A stretch of DNA of 64,000 bases, taken from positions 28,031,001-28,095,000 of the forward strand of contig NC_092673.1 of the NCBI RefSeq assembly GCF_964355755.1, in the 5' to 3' direction. Source of the DNA: Antedon mediterranea. Taxonomy: Eukaryota; Echinodermata; Crinoidea; Comatulida; Antedonidae. Under the pieces are notes generated by a model, which saw only the letters and a program-made list of their open reading frames with translations, did no database searches and was not told the origin of the DNA. This document shows positions 1-12,833 of the stretch, piece after piece (the first letter of the stretch is position 1; each line of letters opens with the position of its first letter). The translations under genes and the position numbers were made by a program.

Positions 1-7
1 AACTGTC

Positions 8-268
8 TTTGATTTGAGCTCAGACATTTCTCATCATCAGTGCAATACTCAGCAGCCGATAGTTATAATAATGCCATCTTAAACAACTGTATGTAAATGT
101 GGCAATTGAATAGCTTATAACGAAAGCAGACAACATAACAATCAAATGGCGTGCCACTTTTTATACATACAGTTGTTAAGATTGTATATAAGAACTATCG
201 ACTGCTTAGTATTGTACAGATTATGAGAAAATGGTTTTCGAAACATATCTGAGCTCAAATTAAAGACT
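8..268. mobile_element. Foldback element at the left edge
   Basis: TTGATTTGAGCTCAGA at the left pairs with TCTGAGCTCAAATTAA at the right; most of the ~125-bp arms match, including AACAACTGTATGTA and ATACATACAGTTGTT. Confidence 0.8.
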
Positions 269-454
269 ACTTGGATTCTAATAAAATGCATTGTTAATAT
301 ATTACTTATTTGGGATATCAGATTTTGTCTGTATTTGGTATTGCTCTCCCGTTTGAAATTGTTTTATTTTGTTTTAAAACTCAAACATGAACGTTCATCT
401 GTGTTGGTGATAAGTAGGCCTAAAGTTTTTAGTGTTTAAAAATTGTCAGTTAAT

Positions 455-640
455 AGACGAAGATGTTGACGAAGGTATATTATTATTATTAGTGTTGTAA
501 TCCACAGTTTAAATTAAATGTTTACATTGTTTTTTTATTTAAATGGATTATATATTTTTCTTTTACTCTTTCTATTTAATTCAACGTATTTGAAATAAAG
601 TTGGCCAAAATGTAACTTTCAATAGATTTTAGATATTTAA
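455..640. repeat. Decayed duplicated sequence, copy 1
   Basis: GACGAAG, CAGTTTAAATTAAAT and GAATAAAGTTGGCCA-type landmarks recur in the same order at 10437-10635. The origin is unknown. Confidence 0.55.
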
Positions 641-730
641 TACACATGATTTATTTTCCGTTTTAGCCTAAATTAATATTAGCTGCCGAGCAGCAACAGT
701 TAAGAATCGTGCCTGCTTTACACGTAGTAA

Positions 731-967
731 TTAGGTTATATGCATGCATTCATGCATATAACCTCTTGATTCTGTCAGAATCTTTATTTATTTCTTTATT
801 AGGTTATATGCATGATATGCATATAACCTCTTGATTCTGTCAAAATCTTTATTTATTTATTAGGTTATATGCATTATCATGCATATAACCTCTTGATTCT
901 GTCAAAATCTTTATTAGGTTATATGCATTATCATGCATATAACCTCTTGATTCTGTCAAAATCTTTA
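731..967 (+). repeat. Tandem 5' ends of a hairpin-ended element (four copies)
   Basis: AGGTTATATGCAT and its inverted copy form a hairpin, followed by CTCTTGATTCTGTCAAAATC. Copies start near 732, 801, 862 and 915. The same module starts the element unit at 3700. Confidence 0.85.
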
Positions 968-2280
968 TTGGTTATCCGCCTCAAGCGGATAAGCCCTTGG
1001 AATTGTAGTGTTACTTTTTTTTTATTATTCTTCTCTATTTCCGCCGATTTTTGTGTTCAGCTTTTCTCTGCAACCTGTTAACATAACATGTTGTAACTTG
1101 GTAAACATTTAGACATTTAGCTGAAGATGTGCAGCCAAGCTTTTGGACGCTGGCAGAACCGCGTAGCGTAAGTCACGCGCGATTTTCAAAAAATCCTAAG
1201 TTGATCATAACTTCGAAACAGATGAATATTTTTTAACGTAAATTTCAGCCATGTTTGCTTCACATCAATTGCTAACTTTTTTATCGCTACCGAAATTTGT
1301 AACAGTGGAAAGTGCGCGAGTAAACGGCGTTTGAAATTTTAAAATGCTCTAAATCAATTTCTGATTAAATTAGAGCACGATTCAGGTCATTTTAAGCGTT
1401 TGAAAAATTGCCACCAGGTGCGCACATTTTTACGCGCGCACGGCGCAGGAAACACGTATGAGCATTTCTTTTGCACGATTTGTGTTTTTCAATCTTCGGT
1501 TAACAATTTTACGTTATTTTATTCACTTTTCAACTTCAAATGGCGTTCTACGAGCACGTTAAACATGACTGGTTGCGCACGTAAAATTTCAAAAATTTGT
1601 GAAAATGTTGCAAAATATGTATACTTTTAAAAACGATACAGTTCATCAGAATGCAAGGTTACCCCTATTTTTTATTTTATTTTCTTGCAGTGTATGAATC
1701 ATAGATCTGATTTATTATAGTGTTGAATGTTAAAACGTGTTTGATGGCTACATTATTTGCATATTAAATATAATTTTTGAAATTTTTATCATTAAACAAA
1801 CAATAACATTTTCAAAGAGCAAAACAATAAACATAACGTTTATCTTTTTTCTTCACATGTTAATATATAAAACTTTCAAGTGTGCACTTTCATAATATGT
1901 CACTGTTTAAAATTTGTGAAGATTTCATCATAGTGAAAATTATGATTTAGTTTGGTAAGTAATAATCTATTTGCATCGAGTGGTTCACGACATACCGAAT
2001 GGACGAGTTAACTTTCTTCGGATTCTCTTCAGCAGGTGCTCATATGGCTCGATGTGTAGTGCCATCGACTTTGGTATCAGAGGTACCGGGATCGAATCCC
2101 GTCACGGGAAAACAATTAAATAAAAGGATTTATTTGGTTATTACAATGAAAAGGCAGTTTTAATTTCGAATAGGCTACTTTTTGGAAAAGTCATGATTGA
2201 AAGGTACTTGAATGCGCAAGATACGTTTTGTTACGGGCGGATAACCAAACTCGTCCTCAAGTGACGAGTTACAGATCTAG
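968..2280 (+). mobile_element. Hairpin-ended element D with inner inverted ends
   Basis: TTGGTTATCCGCC near the left end is matched by GGCGGATAACCAA near 2238. Each lies beside a small hairpin, and the last (CTCGTCCTCAAGTGACGAG) is followed by the terminal ATCTAG. No coding capacity. Confidence 0.75.
2036..2108 (+). repeat. tRNA-like module in element D
   Basis: A-box-like TGGCTCGATGTG and B-box GGGATCGAATCCCG with a T-arm-like stem lie about 43 bp apart. Probably tRNA-derived rather than a functional tRNA. Confidence 0.6.
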
Positions 2281-3698
2281 TTTATTTATTCTTTCCTTAG
2301 CACTATTTTGTCCGTGAATTATCTTGATATCAGTTTCATCTATCTAAGTCAATTTTTCAGAGTATATTCCTTATGGCCAGGAATCGATGTGGTTATATTT
2401 TCACGATGCGTAATCAAAAATTACGCGGTCTACGCGCGATTTTACGAAATCACGTTTGTAATCATATCTTCACAAGCATGAATCACAATTAAACAAAATT
2501 TGGTACTCATAAATTTCAGGTCATATTTCATCATATGGCAATACAATTACGTGCGTAGCGCATATAACGCTTGCGTACGCGCGCTTGAAATGTTCAAAAT
2601 TGTCAAAATTTATTTTCGATGAAATTAGAGTACGTTTCAGGCAATTTTAAGCGTTTAAAAAATTGCCATGAGTGCGCAGATTTTTGCACGCGCACTGCGC
2701 GTTATACGTTAATGCGCACTCTTTTTGTCCGATTTCGGTTGTACAACCTTTCTTTAATAATATCATCATATTTTATTCACTTTTCAACGCGTAATTGCCT
2801 TATACGAGCACGTCAAAAGTGACAGGCTACGCACGTGTAAGTTAACAAAATGGTGAAAATATGCTAAATTTTAAAATTAATATAGATCGTCAGAATGCTC
2901 GGGAACACATATTTTTTATTTAATTTTCTTGAAGTGTATGTATCTTATGTATGATTTATTATTAAACTAAGGGAACAAAAGTTGATTAAGCCATAATTAA
3001 TTGCATATTAAATTTTAAAAAATTCATTTCGACAATCAAACAAATTATGACATTTTCTTAGGCCAAAATAACAAACTTAACATTAACTTTCTTCCTTCAA
3101 AAGTTCATATATTAAAGTTAAAAGTATATAGTTTGACAGTGCATCATTTTTGTACATTTTTAGAGATGTCATCATAGTAAAAAATTATAATTCATTGCGG
3201 TATGTAATAATCTATCTGCACCAAAGTGGTTACTGCATAGTAAATACACGGAGGAATTTTTCTACAATTTTTCGTCAGTTGTGTATGGCTCGGTGGTGTG
3301 TGCTCGTGTCTATGGCACTCAAGGTACCGAGATCGAGTCTCACCTTGGGAAACGAAATAAATTTTTTTTTTTATTATCCGTATTGTTTGTTCAAATTTAT
3401 TTCTTAGTGTATATATTATACACATGATTTATAATGAAATCTAGATAAAAAATAACTTATGTCTTTATTATTATGTAACAGCAAATGTGGTTTATGACAT
3501 TATACGCAGAGGGATCTTTGATCGGATTGTGATACCGGCTATTGTATTCGCGTTAGCAAGGTCCTATCATATATTATACATTATTTAAAGAATCTGAGAA
3601 AATCAATGAATCAAAATATCTTTTAAAAATAAATTATCTTTATTTTAATTATCAATGCATATAACCTATAATTTGTCATAGTGACAAATTAAATCTAG
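2281..3698 (+). mobile_element. Tandem unit 1 (type a)
   Basis: It begins TTTATTTATTC and ends with a hairpin (AATTTGTCATAGTGACAAAT) and AAATCTAG. A tRNA-like module (A box near 3286, B box GATCGAGTCTC at 3331) is followed by a T run at 3361. Nearly identical to unit 3. Confidence 0.85.
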
Positions 3699-5187
3699 TT
3701 AGGTTATATGCATGATATGCATATAACCTCTTGATTCTGTCAAAATCTTTATTTATTTATTTATTTATTTATTTATTCTTTCCTTAGCACTATTTTGTCC
3801 GTGCATTATCTTGGCATCAGTTTAATCTAGCTAAGTCAAGTTTTCAGAGTATATTCCTTATGGCCAGGAATCGATGTGGTTATATTTTCACGATGCGTAA
3901 TCAAAAATTACGCGGTCTACGCGCGATTTTACGAAATCACGTTTGTAATCATATCTTCACAAGCATGAATCACAATTAAACAAAATTTGGTACTCATAAA
4001 TTTCAGGTCATATTTCATCATATGGCAATACAATTACGTGCGTAGCGCATATAACGCTTGCGTACGCGCGCTTAAAATGTTCAAAATTGTCAAAATTTAT
4101 TTTCGATGAAATTAGAGTACGTTTCAGGCAATTTTAAGCGTTTAAAAAATTGCCATGAGTGCGCAAATTTTTGCACGCGCACTGCGCGTTAAACGTTAAT
4201 GCGCACTCTTTTTGCCCGATTTCTGTTTTACAATCTTTCTTTAATAATATCATCATATTTGATTCAGGTTTCAACTCGGAATTGCGTTATACGAGCACGT
4301 CAAAAGTGATTGGCTACGCACGTATAAGTTAACAAAATGGTGAAAATATGCTAAATTTTTAAATTAATATATATCGTCAGAATGCAGGGGAACACCTATT
4401 TTTTATTTCATTTTCTTGAAGTGTATGTATCATATGTATGATTTATTATCAAATTAAGAGAACCAAAGTTGATTAAGTCATCATTAATTGCATATTAAAT
4501 TTAAAAAAAATAATTTCGACAATCAAACAAATTATGACATTTTCTTAGGCCAAAATAACAAACTTAACATTAACTTTCTTCCTTCAAAAGTTCATATATT
4601 AAAGTTAAAAGTATGTAGTTTGACAGTGCATCATTTGTTTACATTTTAAAGATGTCATCATAGTAAAAAATTATAATTCATTTCGGTATGTAATAATCTA
4701 TTTGCATCAAAGTGGTTACTGCATAGTAAATACACGGAGGAATCTTTCTACAAATTTTAGTCAGTTGTGTATGGCTCGGTGGTCTGTGCTCGTGTCTATG
4801 GCATTCAAGGTACCGAGATCGAGTCTCACCTTGGGAAACGAAATAAGATTTTTTTTTTATTATCCGTATTGTTTGTTCAAATTTATTTCTTAGTGTATAG
4901 ATTATACACATGATTTATAATGAAATCTAGATAAAAATTAACTTATGTCTTTATTATTATGTAACAACAAATGTGGTTTATGACATTATACGCATATGGA
5001 TCTTTGATCGGATTGTGATACCGGCTATGGTGTTCGCGTTAGCAAGGTACTAGGTCCTATCATATATTATAAATAATTAAAGATTCTGAGAAAATCAATC
5101 AATCAATATATCTTTAAAAAATCAATTATCTTTATTTAAATCAATGCATATAACCTATAATTCGTCATAGTGACGAATTAAATCTAG
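3699..5187 (+). mobile_element. Tandem unit 2 (type b)
   Basis: It begins with the AGGTTATATGCATGATATGC hairpin and ends ATTCGTCATAGTGACGAAT plus AAATCTAG. tRNA-like module with A box at 4772 and B box at 4817, then a T run. It is the most complete unit, with TTATATGCAT near one end and ATGCATATAACC near the other. Confidence 0.85.
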
Positions 5188-6605
5188 TTTATTTATTCTT
5201 TCCTTAGCACTATTTTGTCCGTGAATTATCTTGATATCAGTTTCATCTATCTAAGTCAATTTTTCAGAGTATATTCCTTATGGCCAGGAATCGATGTGGT
5301 TATATTTTCACGATGCGTAATCAAAAATTACGCGGTCTACGCGCGATTTTACGAAATCACGTTTGTAATCATATCTTCACAAGCATGAATCACAATTAAA
5401 CAAAATTTGGTACTCATAAATTTCAGGTCATATTTCATCATATGGCAATACAATTACGTGCGTAGCGCATATAACGCTTGCGTACGCGCGCTTAAAATGT
5501 TCAAAATTGTCAAAATTTATTTTCGATGAAATTAGAGTACGTTTCAGGCAATTTTAAGCGTTTAAAAAATTGCCATGAGTGCGCAGATTTTTGCACGCGC
5601 ACTGCGCGTTATACGTTAATGCGCACTCTTTTTGTCCGATTTCGGTTGTACAACCTTTCTTTAATAATATCATCATATTTTATTCACTTTTCAACGCGTA
5701 ATTGCCTTATACGAGCACGTCAAAAGTGACAGGCTACGCACGTGTAAGTTAACAAAATGGTGAAAATATGCTAAATTTTAAAATTAATATAGATCGTCAG
5801 AATGCTCGGGAACACATATTTTTTATTTAATTTTCTTGAAGTGTATGTATCTTATGTATGATTTATTATTAAACTAAGGGAACAAAAGTTGATTAAGCCA
5901 TAATTAATTGCATATTAAATTTAAAAAAATTCCTTTCGACAATCAAACAAATTATGACATTTTCTTAGGCCAAAATAACAAACTTAACATTAACTTTCTT
6001 CCTTCAAAAGTTCATATATTAAAGTTAAAAGTATATAGTTTGACAGTGCATCATTTTTGTACATTTTTAGAGATGTCATCATAGTAAAAAATTATAATTC
6101 ATTGCGGTATGTAATAATCTATCTGCACCAAAGTGGTTACTGCATAGTAAATACACGGAGGAATTTTTCTACAATTTTTAGTCAGTTGTGTATGGCTCGG
6201 TGGTGTGTGCTCGTGTCTATGGCACTCAAGGTACCGAGATCGAGTCTCACCTTGGGAAACGAAATAAATTTTTTTTTTTATTAACCGTATTGTTTGTTCA
6301 AATTTATTTCTTAGTGTATATATTATACACATGATTTATAATGAAATCTAGATAAAAAATAACTTATGTCTTTATTATTATGTAACAGCAAATGTGGTTT
6401 ATGACATTATACGCAGAGGGATCTTTGATCGGATTGTGATACCGGCTATTGTATTCGCGTTAGCAAGGTCCTATCATATATTATATATTATTTAAAGAAT
6501 CTGAGAAAATCAATGAATCAAAATATCTTTTAAAAATAAATTATCTTTATTTTAATTATCAATGCATATAACCTATAATTCGTCATAGTGACGAATTAAA
6601 TCTAG
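5188..6605 (+). mobile_element. Tandem unit 3 (type a)
   Basis: A near copy of unit 1 at a constant offset of 2907 bp. tRNA-like boxes near 6193 and 6238. Confidence 0.85.
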
Positions 6606-8003
6606 TTTATTTATTTATTCTTTCCTTAGCACTATTTTGTCCGTGCATTATCTTGGCATCAGTTTAATCTAGCTAAGTCAATTTTTCAGAGTATATTCCT
6701 TATGGCCAGGAATCGATGTGGTTATATTTTCACGATGCGTAATCAAAAATTACGCGGTCTACGCGCGATTTTACGAAATCACGTTTGTAATCATATCTTC
6801 ACAAGCGTGAATCACAATTAAACAAAATTTGGTACTCATAAATTTCAGGTCATATTTCATCATATGGCAATAAAATTACGTGCGTAGCGCATATAACGCT
6901 TGCGTACGCGCGCTTAAAATGTTCAAAATTGTCAAAATTTATTTTCGATGAAATTAGAGTACGTTTCAGGCAATTTTAAGCGTTTAAAAAATTGCCATGA
7001 GTGCGCACAATTTTGCACGCGCACTGCGCGTTAAACGTTAATGCGCACTCTTTTTGCCGGATTTCTGTTTTACAATCTTTCTTTAATAATATCATCATAT
7101 TTGGTTCAGGTTTCAACTCGAAATTGCGTTATACGGGCACATCAAAAGTGACTGGCTACGCACGTATAAGTTAACAAAATGGTGAAAATATGCTAAATTT
7201 TAAAATTAATATATATCGTCAGAATGCAGGGGAACACCTATTTTTTATTTCATTTTCTTGAAGTGTATGTATCATATGTATGATTTATTATCAAATTAAG
7301 AGAACAAAACTTGATTAAGTCATCATTAATTGCATATTAAATTTAAAAAAAATAATTTCGACAATCAAACAAATTATGACATTTTCTTAGGCCAAAATAA
7401 CAAACTTAACATTAACTTTCTTCCTTCCAAAGTTCATATATTAAAGTTAAAAGTATATAGTTTGACAGTGCATCATTTGTTTACATTTTAAAGATGTCAT
7501 CATAGTAAAAAATTATAATTCATTGCGGTATGTAATAATCTATTTCCACCAAACTGGTTACTGCATAGTAAATACACGGAGGAATTTTTCTACAACTTTT
7601 AGTCAGTGGTGTATGGCTTGATGGTCTGTGCTCGTGTCTATGGCATTCAAGGTACCGAGATCGAGGGAAACGAAATAAGATTTTTTTTTTATTATCCGTA
7701 TTGTTTGTTCAAATTTATTTTTTAGTGTATAGATTATACACATGATTTATAATGAAATCTAGATAAAAATTAACTTATGTCTTTATTATTATGTAACAAC
7801 AAATGTGGTTTATGACATTATACGCATATGGATCTTTGATCGGATTGTGATACCGGCTATGGTGGTCGCGTCCTATCATATAATATAAATAATTAAAGAT
7901 TCTGAGAAAATCAATCAATCAATATATCTTTTAAAAATTAATTATCTTTATTTAAATCAATGCATATAACCTATAATTCGTCATAGTGACGAATTAAATC
8001 TAG
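6606..8003 (+). mobile_element. Tandem unit 4 (type b)
   Basis: A near copy of unit 2. Its tRNA-like module is damaged: about 10 bases around the second half of the B box are missing after GATCGAG (7665). Confidence 0.85.
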
Positions 8004-9367
8004 TTTATTTATTTATTCTTTCCTTAGCACTATTTGTCCGTCAATTATCTTGATATCAGTTTCATCTAACTAGGTCAATTTTTCAGAGTATATTCCTTAT
8101 GGCCAGGAATCGATGTGGTTATGTTTTCACGATGCGCAATCAAAAATTACGCGGTCTACGCGCGATTTAACGAAATCACGTTTGTAATCATATCTTCACA
8201 AGCATGAATCACAATTAAATAATAATCACTCATAAATGTCAGGTCATATTTCATCATATGGCAATACAATTACGTGCGTAGCGCATATAACGCATGCGTA
8301 CGCGCGCTTAAAATGTTGAAAATTGTCAGAATTTATTTTCGATGAAATTAGAGTACGTTTCAGGCAATTTTAAGCGTTTAAAAAATTGCCATGAGTGCGC
8401 AGATTATTGCACGCGCACTGCGCGTCAAACGTTAATGCGCACTGTTTTGTCCGATTACTGTTGTATAACCTTTCTTTAATAATATCATCATATTTTATTC
8501 ACTTTTCAACGCGAAACAGCGTTATACGAGCATGTCAAAAGTGACAGGCTACGCACGTGTAAGTTAACAAAATGGTGAAAATATGCTAAATTTTAAAATT
8601 AATATATATCGTTAGAATGCTCGGGAACACCTATTTTTTTATTTAATTTTCTTGAAGTGTATGTATCATATGTATGATTTATTATGAAATTAGAAGAACA
8701 AAAGTTGATTAAGTCATCATTAATGGCATATTAAATTTAACAAAATTAATTTCGACAATCAAACAAATTATAACATTTTCTTAGGCCAAAATAACAAACT
8801 TCAAATATTAAAGTTAAAAGTATATAGTTTGACAGTGCATCATTTTTTTAAATTTTTAAAGATGTCATCATAGTAAAACATTATAATTCATTGCGGTATG
8901 TAATAATCTATCTGCACCAAAGTGGTTACTGCATAGTAAATACACGGAGGAATTTTTCCATAACTTTTAGGCAGTTGTGTATGGCTCGGTGGTCTTTGCT
9001 AGTGTCTATAGCAGTCAAGTACCGAGTTCGAGTCTCACCTTGGGAAACCAAACAAAATAAGATTTTTTTATATTATCCGTATTGGTTGTTCAATTATATT
9101 TCTTAGTGTATAGATTATACACATGATGTATAATGAAATCTAAATAAAAACACAAATGTGGTTTATGACATTATATACGCAGAAAGATCTTTGATCGGAT
9201 TATGATACCGGCTATTGTATTTGCGTTAGCAAGATCCTGTCATATATTATAAATAACTAATGATTCTGAGAAAATCAATCAATCAATATATCTTAAATCA
9301 ATCAATTATCTTTATTTAAATCAATGCATATAACCTATAATTCGTCATAGTGACGAATTAAATCTAG
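8004..9367 (+). mobile_element. Tandem unit 5 (most diverged)
   Basis: Same layout, with more substitutions and small deletions than units 1-4. It has a canonical B box, GTTCGAGTC, at 9024. It ends the array at AAATCTAG. Confidence 0.8.
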
Positions 9368-10640
9368 TTTAGTTTATATTTCCAGTTAACTTAAATTAGT
9401 GTTAGCTGTTCAATTTATAAGCATAATCGGGTTTTTTTCGGACTTGATTTCCGAAGACGTAGAAATCCAATGAAAATGTATGAGATTTTATTTGCGAGCA
9501 GCAAACTGAATTTCCGTAAGACAATTTAATTAATTTTATCTTTGGAGCAACAAACGTTTATATTTCCAGTAAGCTTAAATTAGTGTTAGATGTTGAGAAG
9601 CTTAAAGACTTATTAGACGAAGCAATTTGGTTAAGCTTAGCTTAAATGTTAGCTGTCGACCGGCAATCGTTTTAGAATCGGTCTATGTGACTACATTTTT
9701 CGCAAGCTCTAACAATTAAAGATGTATTGTCAATATAGTCAAATTGGCTGCCAGTCAATGGGTTTTTAGTTGAATTTAACCATTTGTTTTAGCATTAGTG
9801 AAAGCATTATTTTTTCGTTTTTTTTTTTACAGAGGTGATTAGCCTACTTTTTAATAAAACTACAAAATATTCAAAATCTGATTTAATAAATTTTCATTTT
9901 TGATGTTTTTGGTGGACAATTGGTGTGGTGATGTATAAACTACCACTTGTATTGTATTCATCATATAATATCACAATTAAACATATAGATACTTATATAT
10001 CCTTACTTTATTATTTTAACTCGGGAAAATTGTAAGCTGTAAGGGCGTAATCAGAAACAGCGAAACCCGATTCTATTTTAATATTATCTCCACATTATGA
10101 CACTTATGTCCAGTATGTTTACAGTATCATAGGCGAATTGTGTAATACAGTGTAGGCCTATATGTGTAATAAAAATAATAAATTGTTATGCTTTTTTTTA
10201 CAAAAGAAACTAGAAACATTTTCATTATACAACCGTAAAATATACTTCTGATATAACGACAGCATTGTCATTTTGCATTGCCTTTTGACGGAAAGGTTAA
10301 TGCTTACAGGTGGTTCATGACGGTTAAGTAGGCCTACGCCTTAATTGCATAATTTACCTGATCGTACAAATATATAATGAATCTGCTTAAGGCAGAATAT
10401 ACGTTAATAGAAGATAAATGCATTACAAATCTAAATATTTCGACGAAGTGTAATATTACGGCAGTGTTTTGATCCAGTTTAAATTAAATTTATATATATT
10501 TATATTATCATAATTATTATTATAAATTATTATTTATATTTTCGTATATTTTTCATTTCTCTTGCTATTAAGTTCAGTGCATTTTGAATAAAGTTGGCCA
10601 CAATTTTATTCAATAGATTTCTTAAGTAAATGCTTTAGGC
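9368..10640. repeat. Diverged repeat mosaic
   Basis: Short related pieces (CTTAAATTAGTGTTAGCTG with AGCAAC) recur near 9385, 9575 and 9640, and elsewhere near 665 and 11583-11650. A piece near 9735 is an inverted match to 36865. 10437-10635 duplicates 455-640. No gene seen. Confidence 0.5.
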
Positions 10641-10689
10641 CTAGTAAGTAATTGAATTACCGACTCCGTAATTTGTGGCGCATACGTAA

Positions 10690-11125
10690 ATAAGGATGCA
10701 TGGCACAATGCCGTCAAGGGACTGGACTGGTCCTGTCCCGCCTCGACTATGCTAACTCGCTCTTGCTTGGCGCCCGCGAAGTTTATCTTTAGCGATTACA
10801 GCGATTACAGAACAAGGTATTTACGTGTGGGCGGGATCAGCCCTCGGATGGCTTCTTTATTGTTTTTGTTTATAAATGTATTTACTCTGTTGTTCATTTG
10901 TACATTGTTATTTAATTTTTAAAGTTTAACCGTGAACAGCTTTCATTTAATTACAGTTGCCGACTTCACTTCTCTTATCATTCCACCAGACTTTTCGTTC
11001 CACGATCTAATCGGAAAGCTGGTGACAATGCTTTTTCTGTTACCGCTTCCGCGGATCTGGAACGCGCTATCCTACCGAGTTGAGAGGACCGAATTCGGCA
11101 CCTATATTTAAACGTCAATTAATTA
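10690..11125 (+). pseudogene. Non-LTR retrotransposon fragment, reverse-transcriptase end
   Basis: LVLSRLDYANSLLLGA (near 10720) is the SRLDY-(C/A)-N motif of LINE reverse transcriptases, and LPRIWNALSY (near 11045) is the later (P)-x-x-W-N-x-L-(P/S) motif. Stops and shifts lie between them. Confidence 0.75.
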
Positions 11126-11934
11126 AGTATTGTTAAGCGATCTGTTTTTTGTAGTGCAAAACAAAATAATCATAATGATACAAACCTCTATGTTCCAAAA
11201 CATCGCATTTAGTATAAAAAACGTAGTATTTCTTATAGGGTGTTATAACCCGGAATAAACATAATATTGATATCAACAAGATGCCACAATCTTTGAACGT
11301 ATTCAAAAAAGAAATTGCAAACATGTTTAAACAGGAAGCCTAATGCTATATTATTGTATTTCTTTCTTAATTCTTTCTTTTAATGTTTTTTTTCTAAATG
11401 TGTATACACTGTATTATTTGTATATTATATTACCTATCACTAACTTGTGGAAGAACACCTTTATTTTATGGTGAACGAGTTTTAAATTTTGTACTTTTGT
11501 ATTTTATAATTTCGTGAATAAATAAAGATTTTGATTGATATAAAAAACGTTTATAGAATAGAATAGAAATGTATGTGCTTTAGCCTAAATGTTAGCCGCT
11601 GAGCCGCAGCAACAGTTAAGAGTAGTTATTGTTACAGTTAACTTAATTATTGTTAGCTGTTGAGAAGCAACATTTTCAGTTGTTTTATAGGACCAACTTT
11701 CCGAAGAAGTAGCAATTAAGTGAACATATACAATGACAGATAAATGAATAATTAATTAATTGATAATGCGAGCATCAAATTTTTAGCACCGTAAGGACCG
11801 TTTAGTCGGACCAACTATATAATGAACCTGTTGGAAACTGAAGATACGATAATAAAAGAAGATAAATAAATTAAAATCTAATATATACTCAGAAAAATAC
11901 AATTATGACATTGAAGTGAATCAGTTAATATATT

Positions 11935-12085
11935 TAACCCAGAAAATTGTCTTAAAACTAATTATGGACCCCATTGGAAATGGGCTGGTATTTTCCGGCC
12001 TAATGGGTGTTCCTGATGCTCGTTATTTTGTCTTTTGTCTATATGTAATTTTAATGTTGAGCATCAAATAAATTCAATCAATCAA
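11935..12085 (+). mobile_element. LINE 3' end with TCAA tail
   Basis: GGACCCCATTGGAAATGGGC, GTCTTTTGTCTATATGTAA and a CAATCAATCAAT tail look like the 3' end of a CR1-like LINE. Confidence 0.6.
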
Positions 12086-12404
12086 TAAAATGCAATTAAG
12101 AGTTAAAAAGAATCAAAGGTCCTGTTATGAAATACAAATCTGCTCTAAGCAATAATGTGAACAAATAAAATAACGGAATCCAGTGCATTGATAGCTTTGC
12201 TTTTAAGATATGCCTTGTTAAATGTAGGCTAGCACCTAATGGCCTGATTCTATAACAATACGTAATTCAACCGTTTATTCTATGTTGTTTGTTACATCTG
12301 ACTGCATGAATTGCATTGTTGTATTTTGAAACCATTAAGGAACTTTTTATAATTACTTTCTGTATATTAATCCATCATAGCCGGCAAAATCCAAGTAAAA
12401 CTTA

Positions 12405-12833
12405 TCTATGGCTTCACAATTTAACGATTACTTTCCAAATATTGGTCCTAAAATTGCAAATACTATTGAAATTCCACAAAACAATTAATAACCTTGACTT
12501 TTCATAATTCCTAAATCAATCATTAAAAAAAAACAATTCTTACATCTATTATGTCGTATGAGGTTTCCGATCTTATTTCAAATCTAGATATAAAAAAAAG
12601 TCCTGTTATTGATTAATAAGGTTATCAAATCTGTTTCGTCTTTAATTTCTACTCCAGTATCCCATATTTTAAATTTTTCTTTAGGCCTAACCAGTGGCAC
12701 CTTTCCCGATTTCCTAAAAATTGCAAAAGTTATTCCAATTTACAAAAAAAGAAGACAGACATCGGATTGCAAACTTAGGCCTATCTCGTTACTTTCTTGT
12801 TTATTTAAGATTTTGAGCGAATCATTTTTATAA
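12405..12833 (+). pseudogene. Non-LTR retrotransposon fragment, reverse-transcriptase start
   Basis: FNDYFPNIGPKIANTIE, then VSDLISNLDIKKSPVID, then FPDFLKIAKVIPIYKK and LRPISLLSCLFKILSE are consecutive LINE polymerase motifs. They fall in different frames and a stop follows KKSPVID, so the copy is dead. Confidence 0.85.

Noticed and set aside
2619-2822. Small frames repeated in the tandem units (also at 5526 and on the minus strand near 3192, 4678 and 6099)
   Set aside because: They are identical only because the units are copies. Composition is not protein-like, they lack known motifs, and unit 4 breaks the pattern.
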